Shown here piece by piece: positions 54,207 to 61,462 of a DNA stretch of 64,000 bases. The translations under genes and the position numbers were made by a program. The notes beneath the pieces are model-generated. The model did no database searches. It was not told the origin of the DNA and was given only the letters and a program-made list of their open reading frames with translations. Origin of the DNA: Bacillus sp. SM2101 (GTDB taxonomy: Bacteria; Bacillota; Bacilli; Bacillales; SM2101); NCBI RefSeq assembly GCF_018588585.1, contig NZ_JAEUFG010000002.1:76838-140837 (forward strand), written 5' to 3'. The first letter of the stretch is position 1. Every line of letters starts with the position of its first letter.

Positions 54207-55184
54207 TTAAACTACAGTTATAATCACTTTTCCTCTAGCACGCCCAGTCTCAAGATACTTAAGCGCTTCAGCTGCTTCATTTAACGGAAAACATTTATCA
54301 ATGACTGGTACGACTTTCTTAGATTCAAGTAGCTCCTTCAAATAAAGCAAATCTTCTTTGTTCGTATGAACCGTTTTCATCATTCCGATAGTTTTCCTGC
54401 CAGTTCGAGAAACCCGTCTTCCATTGACGTTAATTTCAATTAAACGAGCGATATTTGTAAATCCTGCTATAGCACAAGTCCCATTCGTTCTTAACGCCCT
54501 TTCTAAATCTGAAACAGAACGATTTCCTACAGCATCAAAAATAAGATCATATCCAATTCCATTATTCGTAAAATCTTCATTCATGTAATCAATCACACTA
54601 TCTGCACCAATAGAACGTACCAAATCCGCATTTTTTGAGCTACACACGCCAGTTACCTCTGCTCCGATTGCTTTCGATATCTGTACTGCAAATGTCCCCA
54701 AGCCTCCTGATGCACCATTAACCAACACTTTCTGCCCTGGTTGAATTTTCCCTTCATTGCGCAAGCCTTGCAATGCAGTAAGGGCAGCAATTGGAACAGC
54801 AGCTGCTTCTACAAAAGATATGTTAGCAGGCTTCATAGCCAATGCACCTTCAGGGACTGATACATATTCTGCAAAACCTCCCAAGCCTGTTTCAAACTTC
54901 TCCCCAAATACTTCATCACCTATCTTAAAATGTGTTACATTGCTACCAACCTCAACAACTTTTCCAGCAATATCTGCACCAAGCCGCATGTTTTTAGGTT
55001 TAAAGAGACCATTTTCTATACGAGCTAAAAATGGCTTCGCTCTCATAAAACGCCAATCAAGTGGATTAGCAGCAGCTGCATACACTTTTACAAGAACTTC
55101 TTCTTCCTTAGGAATCGGCTTTACTACTTCTTTGTATTGAAGAACATCAGGTGACCCGTATTTAGTGAAAACAATAGCTTTCAT
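54207..55184 (-). CDS. NAD(P)-dependent medium-chain dehydrogenase, quinone-reductase-like
   Basis: 325 residues. The N-terminal GroES-like domain has ANPLDWRFM and GADIAGKVVEVG; the cofactor domain has VLVNGASGGLGTFAVQISKA. No structural or catalytic zinc cysteines are present, which fits the zinc-free quinone oxidoreductase branch. It is divergent from a TetR-family gene; the promoter, TTGACT-17-TATAGT, is covered by an ACTAyACGGTGTAGT operator. It is probably induced by a reactive compound, but the substrate is unknown. Confidence 0.88.
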   Translation of the reverse strand: MKAIVFTKYGSPDVLQYKEVVKPIPKEEEVLVKVYAAAANPLDWRFMRAKPFLARIENGLFKPKNMRLGADIAGKVVEVGSNVTHFKIGDEVFGEKFETGLGGFAEYVSVPEGALAMKPANISFVEAAAVPIAALTALQGLRNEGKIQPGQKVLVNGASGGLGTFAVQISKAIGAEVTGVCSSKNADLVRSIGADSVIDYMNEDFTNNGIGYDLIFDAVGNRSVSDLERALRTNGTCAIAGFTNIARLIEINVNGRRVSRTGRKTIGMMKTVHTNKEDLLYLKELLESKKVVPVIDKCFPLNEAAEALKYLETGRARGKVIITVV

Positions 55185-55261
55185 CAGTTTCCTCCTTCAT
55201 GTTATTTATTAAGGTTTAACAAATTTTGGTTATTATTGAATTTTATTCATCTTTAGTGTAT

Positions 55262-55276
55262 ACTATACGGTGTAGT
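55262..55276. promoter_or_regulatory. TetR operator 1 over the dehydrogenase promoter
   Basis: ACTATACGGTGTAGT, a near palindrome that covers the -10 box (TATAGT, minus strand, 55267-55262) of the dehydrogenase promoter. Its -35 box TTGACT lies at 55290-55285. Confidence 0.85.
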
Positions 55277-55302
55277 TTACATTTAGTCAATACCTATTTT
55301 GC

Positions 55303-55317
55303 ACTACACGGTGTAGT
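55303..55317. promoter_or_regulatory. TetR operator 2, in the regulator promoter
   Basis: ACTACACGGTGTAGT, a 15-bp palindrome 41 bp from operator 1. On the plus strand it lies between TTGCAC (55299-55304) and TAAAAT (55323-55328), the likely promoter of the TetR gene, so the regulator probably represses itself too. Confidence 0.82.
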
Positions 55318-55352
55318 TTATGTAAAATTTTTTAGAAAGTGAGTATGAAGCG

Positions 55353-55970
55353 ATGGATAGCAAAAAAGTTGTGGAAACATCAAAAAAACGTCAAGCTATT
55401 ATGGACGGGGCTATTAAAGCCTTTGTAGTAGAAGGATACGAAAAGGCTTCTATGGATCGTATTTCCAATCATGCAGGAGTTTCAAAACGTACAGTTTATA
55501 ATCATTTTTCAAATAAAGATGATCTATTCCAAGCAGTGTTCAAAAGGTTTTTATCTGAACAAGAATTATTAAAAAATATAAGCTATTCTCCTGATAAAAC
55601 GATTGAAGAACAACTTGAGCTCTTTGCTGATGCAGAACTTTTTCTAGTTAATGACCCTAATCGACTAGCATTGTGTAAAGTCCTTACTACTGTATTTATG
55701 CAAGATTATCAGCTACTTAAGGAAACAAAATCTAAATATGGTCCCCCTCACGATAATCTCGTAGCATGGTTAACATCAGCAGGTGCAGATGGACGTATGA
55801 AAGTACCTGACCCATACATGGCTGCTCAAATTTTTCATGCCATGGTTGAAGGAGCTTTAACATGGCCTGCACTTTTCCAGCCTTGTCAGAGTAATGAACA
55901 GTTTAAGCCTTTAAAAGATGAAATAATAAAAACTTTTTTAAGTAGATTTGGAAGCAAAGCATCATGCTAA
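55353..55970 (+). CDS. TetR-family repressor of the dehydrogenase
   Basis: 205 residues. The helix-turn-helix (residues about 15-60) contains MDGAIKAFVVEGYEKASM and GVSKRTVYNHFSNKDDLFQA. The ligand domain (about 80-200) resembles the AefR-type C-terminal family (LALCKVLTTVFMQ; MAAQIFHAMVEGALTWPALF). It is divergent from the dehydrogenase gene, with two matching palindromes in the shared 168-bp region. Confidence 0.9.
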   Translation: MDSKKVVETSKKRQAIMDGAIKAFVVEGYEKASMDRISNHAGVSKRTVYNHFSNKDDLFQAVFKRFLSEQELLKNISYSPDKTIEEQLELFADAELFLVNDPNRLALCKVLTTVFMQDYQLLKETKSKYGPPHDNLVAWLTSAGADGRMKVPDPYMAAQIFHAMVEGALTWPALFQPCQSNEQFKPLKDEIIKTFLSRFGSKASC

Positions 55971-56021
55971 TACCACAGTCAAACTTTCATAAAATCAAAT
56001 GAAAGTTGACCATTAACGCAA

Positions 56022-56055
56022 AATCTCTATCACTATTATTTAAGTGATAGAGATT
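56022..56055. terminator. Terminator between convergent regulators
   Basis: AATCTCTATCACT (56022-56034) and AGTGATAGAGATT (56043-56055) with an 8-base loop; TTTTT follows shortly on the plus strand. Confidence 0.8.
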
Positions 56056-56073
56056 GCCATTTTTACTATCCAT

Positions 56074-56385
56074 TTAATGTGTCCATTTCTCTGCCCATCT
56101 TTCCAACGCTGTAATCGTTTCAGCTAAGTCTTTACCTTTTTCGGTCAACTCATATTCAATCCGTACTGGAGTTTCAGGATAGACATGCCTAACGACATAA
56201 TTATCTTGCTCTAAATTTTTTAAGCGCTCTCCTAATACACGGTGACTAATGTTATCAATGTCATCTGTCATCTCTTTAAAGCGCTTCGAGCCTGACAATA
56301 ACGAACGAATAATTAAAAGAGTCCACCTCTTTCCTAATAAATCACATGTGTGTTGGAAGTTCGCACATGACTTTGATTTTTCCAA
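56074..56385 (-). CDS. HxlR-family transcriptional regulator
   Basis: 103 residues from TTG 56385, 6 bases after GGGGGTG; this gives the normal family length and start (EKSKSCANFQHTCDLLG). A longer frame to 56487 has no support. The winged helix includes WTLLIIRSLLSGSKRFKEM, ISHRVLGERLKNLEQDNYV and VRIEYELTEKGKDL. The cysteine near the N-terminus (KSC) is the residue used for redox or aldehyde sensing in several HxlR proteins. The target is unknown; a flavin oxidoreductase gene lies 570 bp upstream, divergent. Confidence 0.87.
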   Translation of the reverse strand: MEKSKSCANFQHTCDLLGKRWTLLIIRSLLSGSKRFKEMTDDIDNISHRVLGERLKNLEQDNYVVRHVYPETPVRIEYELTEKGKDLAETITALERWAEKWTH

Positions 56386-56569
56386 ACAATTCACCCCCAA
56401 AAAGAGCTTATATAAGTAACTTTTTTCATCTTGATTATTTTTTCTTGCGAAGAAATAACTACGTTTGCAACTATGTGTTTTCCTCATCTTTTTATCTATT
56501 TAACGCTGACACTCGCGTAAGCCCGTAATTTAATATGATTTTGTGAATACTGCAACAATGTTTTTGAAA

Positions 56570-56707
56570 GTCTGTTTTTCACATTGATTGTTGTTTTTAG
56601 CACTAAGGACTTGCCTCGTACATAACTAGAGTATACATGACGGCTTTCTTCTGAAAACGATGACAACCTTATAAGTAACAATAGCAGTAAAGGTTATCGA
56701 AAGAGCC
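56570..56707 (+). repeat. Dispersed MITE-like element, copy N, with perfect 8-bp target duplication
   Basis: Left end GTCTGTTTTTCACATTGATT with GTTGTTTTTAGCACTAAG and right end TAACAATAGC... ATCGAAAGAGCC. It is flanked by an exact direct repeat TTTTGAAA at 56562-56569 and 56708-56715. 138 bp, in the regulator-oxidoreductase gap. Confidence 0.92.
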
Positions 56708-56951
56708 TTTTGAAATAAGCTTTGCATTCACATATATTGTCTCTTTTTGTACAACACTAAAATAAACATGTATGCCAATACTCATGATACTATTTTTAAA
56801 TTTGTCATCATAACACGAAAGTTACTAGAAGGACTTATATATTTTGACAGATGCGTTATTTCATTATATCATAAAGAAACAGTTAGTTACATTAAGTAAG
56901 TAAATAATATAAAATTACTATAATATTCTATTATGAAAGGAAATGAGATAA

Positions 56952-57956
56952 ATGGTCCGATTAAGTGTGTTAGATCAATCACCCGTACCTGAAGGTGTGA
57001 CACCTGTCGAGGCGATCAATCAAACAGTGAAGCTCGCTCAAATAACAGAAAAGTTAGGCTATCATCGTTATTGGGTTGCTGAGCATCATAGTTCTACTAA
57101 TCTTGTAAGTTCCACACCAGAAGTGCTTATATCACATATAGCTGCAAAAACATCAAAAATTCGTGTAGGTTCAGGTGGGGTCATGCTTCCACATTATAGC
57201 TCATATAAGGTAGCTGAAAATTTCCGCATGCTCGAAGCGCTTTATCCGAACCGTATAGATTTAGGAGTAGGTAGAGCTCCAGGTGGTCATTCACTTTCAA
57301 CAATGGCCTTAACAGGAGGAGATACGAAGAAGTTCAATCAATATCCAAACCAAATCCAGGAATTAGTCGGTTATTTACACGAAGTTGAAGAATATAAGCT
57401 ACACCCTGGGTTAATAGCAACACCTGAAATTTCAACAGCACCTGAACTTTGGATGTTAGGTTCTAGTGGTGGCAGTGCTAAATTGGCAGCCGAGTTAGGC
57501 GCTTCATATACATTCGCTCATTTTATTAATGGTAATGGTGGGCAAGGTGTCGTTCGTCATTATCAAGAGAACTTTAAACCGTCTCCTGTGAATCAACAGC
57601 CTCATACGAGTGTTGCTGTCTTTGTCACTTGTGCTGAAACGAATGAAGAAGCAGAAAAAATAAACAAAAGTATTGATTTAGCAGCACTATTGTTAGAAAA
57701 AGGCGAGAGTAAACGTGGGGTTCCTAGTATTCAACAAGCGCAAGAATATAATTATACTGAGTTGGATTACATGAGAATGAAAGAAAATCGTAAGAGAATG
57801 ATCGTAGGTAACCCAATCCAAGTAAAAGAACAACTAGAATCATTAAAAGAATCTTACAATGCAGATGAAATAATGATTGTAACGATTACGCATGACTTTG
57901 ATGCTCGAGTACGCTCCTATGAACTCATCGCTGATGCTTTTGGAATAACAAATTAA
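56952..57956 (+). CDS. Luciferase-like flavin monooxygenase (MsnO8-type)
   Basis: 334 residues, a bacterial-luciferase-fold enzyme. LSVLDQSPVPEG at the N-terminus, YHRYWVAEHHSS, VGSGGVMLPHYSS, RIDLGVGRAPGG and LWMLGSSGGSAKLAAELGA follow the family plan. The C-terminus IVTITHDFDARVRSYELIAD is also typical. Such enzymes oxidise a substrate with reduced FMN and oxygen. It is a single gene, divergent from the HxlR gene, with AAAGGAAATGAG before the ATG. The substrate is unknown. Confidence 0.9.
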   Translation: MVRLSVLDQSPVPEGVTPVEAINQTVKLAQITEKLGYHRYWVAEHHSSTNLVSSTPEVLISHIAAKTSKIRVGSGGVMLPHYSSYKVAENFRMLEALYPNRIDLGVGRAPGGHSLSTMALTGGDTKKFNQYPNQIQELVGYLHEVEEYKLHPGLIATPEISTAPELWMLGSSGGSAKLAAELGASYTFAHFINGNGGQGVVRHYQENFKPSPVNQQPHTSVAVFVTCAETNEEAEKINKSIDLAALLLEKGESKRGVPSIQQAQEYNYTELDYMRMKENRKRMIVGNPIQVKEQLESLKESYNADEIMIVTITHDFDARVRSYELIADAFGITN

Positions 57957-58034
57957 CTTATAATGATACAACATTGACTATTGTCTTTAATGAAAGAATA
58001 AATATACTATTAATAAATATTTGCAATATAGCTA

Positions 58035-58063
58035 TTTACTACCTTCCAAATATATTATATACT
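58035..58063 (+). promoter_or_regulatory. Promoter of a very small transcription unit
   Basis: TTTACT (58035-58040), a 17-bp spacer and TATACT (58058-58063). It is followed within 20 bases by a perfect AAGGAGG and a 23-codon frame. Confidence 0.7.
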
Positions 58064-58096
58064 GGATAATGATAGAAATACTAAGGAGGTCTACAC

Positions 58097-58168
58097 ATGA
58101 TAAACGAAACAATTAACTCAACGAACTTAATATGTAATAACCGGCCTCTATTGGATTCTATACTTTAA
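58097..58168 (+). CDS. Small protein of 23 residues
   Basis: The ATG follows AAGGAGG (58083-58089) at a 7-base spacing, the strongest ribosome binding site in the region. The peptide is MINETINSTNLICNNRPLLD plus SIL, polar with one cysteine and no signal or helix. A promoter lies just upstream and an intrinsic terminator 25 bases after the stop, so the entire transcript is about 150 bases. It may be a genuine small protein, a signalling peptide or the coding part of a regulatory RNA. No family was recognised. Confidence 0.6.
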   Translation: MINETINSTNLICNNRPLLDSIL

Positions 58169-58192
58169 TAAAACAAATTTATTATGCATGTA

Positions 58193-58223
58193 AAACCATA
58201 GAGAGCCTCTCTATGGTTTTTTT
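58193..58223 (+). terminator. Terminator of the 23-codon unit
   Basis: AAACCATAGAG pairs with CTCTATGGTTT, followed by TTTTTT. A strong intrinsic terminator. Confidence 0.9.
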
Positions 58224-58358
58224 ATGATGCTAGAATAAATATGGCGCTTTATATTCAAGCTAACCATATTTTTCTACAATAGTGTTAAATACTTTTTTGT
58301 TGTGCCTCTCTTTAAGAATAATTTTGAGGTACTCCCAAACTAAGTATTTATATAAATT

Positions 58359-58386
58359 AAAAAGACCATAACGGTCTTTTTTTTAT
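58359..58386 (+). terminator. Small terminator-like hairpin
   Basis: AAAGACC, loop ATAA, GGTCTTT and a long T run. It lies about 30 bases before the 17-codon frame, so it could be a leader attenuator for the following small genes or the end of a short RNA starting after 58223. Confidence 0.75.
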
Positions 58387-58411
58387 TTTATCTAGAAAGG
58401 TGATGATTAAG

Positions 58412-58465
58412 ATGAAAAAGCACATTATTCGATTAAGTAGGTTAATAATATTTCGGTTTTATTAA
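58412..58465 (+). CDS. Possible 17-residue peptide
   Basis: ATG follows AAAGGTGA at a 9-base spacing. The peptide MKKHIIRLSRLIIFRFY is short, basic and hydrophobic. It lies after a hairpin and before a 27-codon frame. It may be a leader peptide or chance; support is the ribosome binding site only. Confidence 0.35.
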   Translation: MKKHIIRLSRLIIFRFY

Positions 58466-58549
58466 CAAGGCTCATTTTTCGTAAAAGCAAAAAATAGCCA
58501 TGATCAACGTGTAACTAAAAACATATTTCAAATTAAGAGGTGAACTTGT

Positions 58550-58633
58550 ATGCACAATCCAGATTTCCTAAAGGATCTATCCCTTTGGCATTTTTATGAC
58601 TTAATGCGGGAATGGCGAAGAAAAAAACAAATA
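58550..58633 (+). CDS. Small protein of 27 residues
   Basis: ATG follows AAGAGGTGA at a 6-base spacing. The peptide MHNPDFLKDLSLWHFYDLMR plus EWRRKNK has a coding-like composition: an acidic, aromatic amphipathic helix with a basic tail and no signal. It looks like a soluble helical small protein that may bind a partner or membrane surface. No family was recognised. No clear promoter of its own was found, so it may share a transcript with the preceding small frame. Confidence 0.55.
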
Positions 58634-58696
58634 AGCAAGGATTAATAATAACTACGTTGAAGATACATTCTTTATAAAAGAAAAAATTAGCCAATA

Positions 58697-58770
58697 GGGT
58701 CAGACTTACCAAATCTATTATTTCGAACAGAGCTGATAGTCTCTTTTACGATTTTAGGGGGTCTGACCCC
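58697..58770. repeat. Short inverted-repeat element, GGGTCAGAC type
   Basis: GGGTCAGAC at 58697-58705 and GTCTGACCCC at 58761-58770 are inverted; the second end is itself a 13-base palindrome GGGGTCTGACCCC. Palindromes of this type occur near REP-associated tyrosine transposases in other genomes; no such transposase is present here. Confidence 0.55.
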
Positions 58771-58834
58771 TTAACCCTTTTAACAATCATTCTTATAATC
58801 TTAGCGACAAACTTACTAGTAGATTTCTAACATT

Positions 58835-59677
58835 CTACTTATATAATAACCGTAAAATAATCTTTTCCCATATGTTCCATGGTATTAAATGCTTCATGAA
58901 CACGTTCATTTTTATACCTTTACCAATTTTATAACGAAGCTTTGGATTGTGTTTATTTGCAACAGATACAACCAACTTTGCCACATCTAAGGGATACCCC
59001 AAGTTTTTTTCTTCCTTTGCTAGCCTTTCTTCAATTTTTGCTAAATGTGTTGCATAAGGAGAGTCCTCATTCCCTATCCCTGTAGAATTGGATCTTCCCT
59101 CCTTCCACACATTTGTGGCGTATGAACCTGGTTCAATCAACACAATATCAATTCCGAATGGCTTACATTCTATGCGTAGCGATTCACTATAGCCTTCAAC
59201 TGCAAACTTTGAAGATACGTAAGCAGATATAGAAGGAAATCCTATCAAACCTGAAACACTACTCATATTAATAATCCGACCGCTTCTCTGTTTCCTCATT
59301 ATAGGTAGAACTGCCTGAGTCATTGCCATCAAGCCAAATACATTCGTTTCAAATTGCTTACGGTACTCATCAATCGTAACTTCCTCAGCAAAGCCTCCCA
59401 CTGCAAAACCTGCATTATTGACGAGTAAATCTACACTGTTATACTTTGAGCATTTTTCTACTAACTTATTAATAGATTCCTGACTCGTTACATCAACATA
59501 TTCTATATCTACTTGTTCGAGTAAGTTGTGACTATTTAATTCCTGTTCAAGTTGTGCTGATTTTGTAAGGTCCCTCATAGTTGCGACTACATGAAAACCG
59601 GCCTTTGCTAGCTCGATAACCGTTACATATCCAAACCCGCTTGAAGATCCAGTAACGATAGCTGTCTTGTTAATCAT
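58835..59677 (-). CDS. Short-chain dehydrogenase/reductase
   Basis: 280 residues from ATG 59677, preceded by GAGG; a longer frame to 59716 has no support. The Rossmann motif is TGSSSGFG near residue 8, followed by NNAGFA, then the catalytic S in INMSSVSG and YVSSKFAVEGYSES (YxxxK). It belongs to the classical SDR group that reduces or oxidises carbonyls with NAD(P). It is a single gene, convergent with the small-gene cluster. The substrate is unknown. Confidence 0.9.
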   Translation of the reverse strand: MINKTAIVTGSSSGFGYVTVIELAKAGFHVVATMRDLTKSAQLEQELNSHNLLEQVDIEYVDVTSQESINKLVEKCSKYNSVDLLVNNAGFAVGGFAEEVTIDEYRKQFETNVFGLMAMTQAVLPIMRKQRSGRIINMSSVSGLIGFPSISAYVSSKFAVEGYSESLRIECKPFGIDIVLIEPGSYATNVWKEGRSNSTGIGNEDSPYATHLAKIEERLAKEEKNLGYPLDVAKLVVSVANKHNPKLRYKIGKGIKMNVFMKHLIPWNIWEKIILRLLYK

Positions 59678-59915
59678 CACTTTCCAACCTCTCTTTGTAT
59701 GATAAATATATAACAATCATATGTTAGATTACTTTTTTATCCATAATTTTTACTTTGTAAATTATTGTTTTTTTGATATAGAAAATATGACATGATTAAT
59801 ATATGGGTAATTTTTCATATAATCACTACCAGAATTTATTTTCTGTATATATTACAATATACCCTTTTTATCACTTGTCGAACAAAGGATAATTATTGGG
59901 AAGGAGGAAAATCTC

Positions 59916-61172
59916 ATGTTGAAAGAGTTACATCCCAATATTCGTATTAGAATATATACGTCGTTTTTGAGTCGCGTGATCGCTTCAATGATTTTCCCAT
60001 TTATGGCAATCTATTATACGAGAGAGTTAAACGCTACTTATGCAGGATTCTTTATATTAACTCAAGTCGTTATTCAATTTTTCTCTAGTTTATATGGAGG
60101 CTATTTTGCTGATACAATTGGTAGAAAAAAAATGATGGTCATTGGTGAATGTTTGAAAGTATTCGCTTTTCTAGGTATGATCACAGTAAATTCCCCCATT
60201 TTCACATCACCCTGGGCTACATTTTTAATGGTCATTATTATGGGTGTGGCTTCAGGTCTTATAAATCCAGCAGCTGAAGCGATGCTGATCGATGTAAGTA
60301 CGAAAGAAACTCGTACTTTAATGTATTCGATCAACTACTGGGCTGTCAATTTATCAATAATGCTCGGATTACTGGTTGGAGGTTGGCTTTTTATAACTCA
60401 TTTTTTCGAGCTACTAATAATCTTATTTATCATCTCTATCATCACTTTAACGATGACAATTACTCTTATTAAAGAAACATATACTTCAAAAAAACCAGTA
60501 GAAGCGTTGAAACCGTACGGAATAAAACCACTACTGCTAAGCTATCAAACTGTGATAAAAGATATACCATTTGTCTTATTTACCATTGGTGGGATAGCAA
60601 TATTATCACTAGAGCACCAAAGAAACAATTTTATAGCAGTAAGATTAGAAGGGGAAATTATTCCAACAGTTGTGTCTCTATTTGGAAATATACAGTTTTC
60701 CTTAGATGGAGTAAAGCTCTTAAGTTTATTATTCGTGGGGAATACGTTAATCATCGTATTGTTTACTTCATTTGTTTCAAAATTAATAAAAAATAAAGCA
60801 GAACAGCCCATAATGTATACCGGGTGCCTATTATTTGGTGCAGGATACGCGATTCTCGCCTTTTCAAATGATGTGTTATTGTTGTTTATTGCAATTATTA
60901 TATTGTCTATCGGTGAACTATTGTTTGTTCCAACTAGACAATCGATTCTAGCAGACATTGTAGACGATACTCGTCGAGGTGCTTATATGGCATTTAATGG
61001 ATTTATTTTTCAAATTGGCAAAATGTTCGGGGCACTCGGTATCATTGTTGGACAACAAATCGGTGGAATTGGAATGAGCTTTTTATACATATTATTTGCT
61101 TTTATCGGAATAGCATTCGCGAGATTAGGAATTGTTAGAAAGCATGAAACAACGAATGAACATGCTTCATAA
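59916..61172 (+). CDS. MFS transporter, DHA1-type
   Basis: 418 residues with about 12 helices. GGYFADTIGRKKMM is the family motif A between helices 2 and 3; FVPTRQSILADIVDDTRRGA is the typical segment of the second half. A strong GGAAGGAGG site precedes the ATG. This type resembles MdtH/YwoG-like drug or metabolite exporters. It is a single gene with no adjacent regulator, and the substrate is unknown. Confidence 0.87.
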   Translation: MLKELHPNIRIRIYTSFLSRVIASMIFPFMAIYYTRELNATYAGFFILTQVVIQFFSSLYGGYFADTIGRKKMMVIGECLKVFAFLGMITVNSPIFTSPWATFLMVIIMGVASGLINPAAEAMLIDVSTKETRTLMYSINYWAVNLSIMLGLLVGGWLFITHFFELLIILFIISIITLTMTITLIKETYTSKKPVEALKPYGIKPLLLSYQTVIKDIPFVLFTIGGIAILSLEHQRNNFIAVRLEGEIIPTVVSLFGNIQFSLDGVKLLSLLFVGNTLIIVLFTSFVSKLIKNKAEQPIMYTGCLLFGAGYAILAFSNDVLLLFIAIIILSIGELLFVPTRQSILADIVDDTRRGAYMAFNGFIFQIGKMFGALGIIVGQQIGGIGMSFLYILFAFIGIAFARLGIVRKHETTNEHAS

Positions 61173-61252
61173 ACAGCAGATTAATGCTAGTAATCGTTAT
61201 TATATTGTTTGAAATGAAACGAGACGATAAATGTCTCGTACGATGAATTGTT

Positions 61253-61406
61253 CCTCAAAAAATGTTTGATTGTTGCTTTTCGTTCTTTGATATAAGCACG
61301 GCTGCATTTAGCATTCATGGTGCCTTTTCTACATTTACAAATTTAGCTCTTACAACTACAATTTTCATTTTTAGTAAAATCAACAACAATGTTTACAAAA
61401 TGAGCC
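61253..61406 (+). repeat. Dispersed MITE-like element, copy O
   Basis: The left end is decayed (CCTCAAAAAATGTTT), but GATTGTTGCTTTTCGTTC, internal TAGCATTCATGGTGCC and right end CAACAACAATGTTTACAAAA, TGAGCC match. The internal box is nearly consensus. 154 bp, ending at the terminator of the nuclease gene. Confidence 0.75.
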
Positions 61407-61410
61407 TTAC

Positions 61411-61440
61411 AAAAAGAGGATGACTCAAGGTCATCCTCTT
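61411..61440 (-). terminator. Terminator of the nuclease gene
   Basis: On the minus strand AAGAGGATGA, a 7-base loop and TCATCCTCTT followed by TTT. It lies about 25 bp after the nuclease stop, immediately before element O. Confidence 0.88.
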
Positions 61441-61462
61441 AACAGTTATATCATTTATCTAA

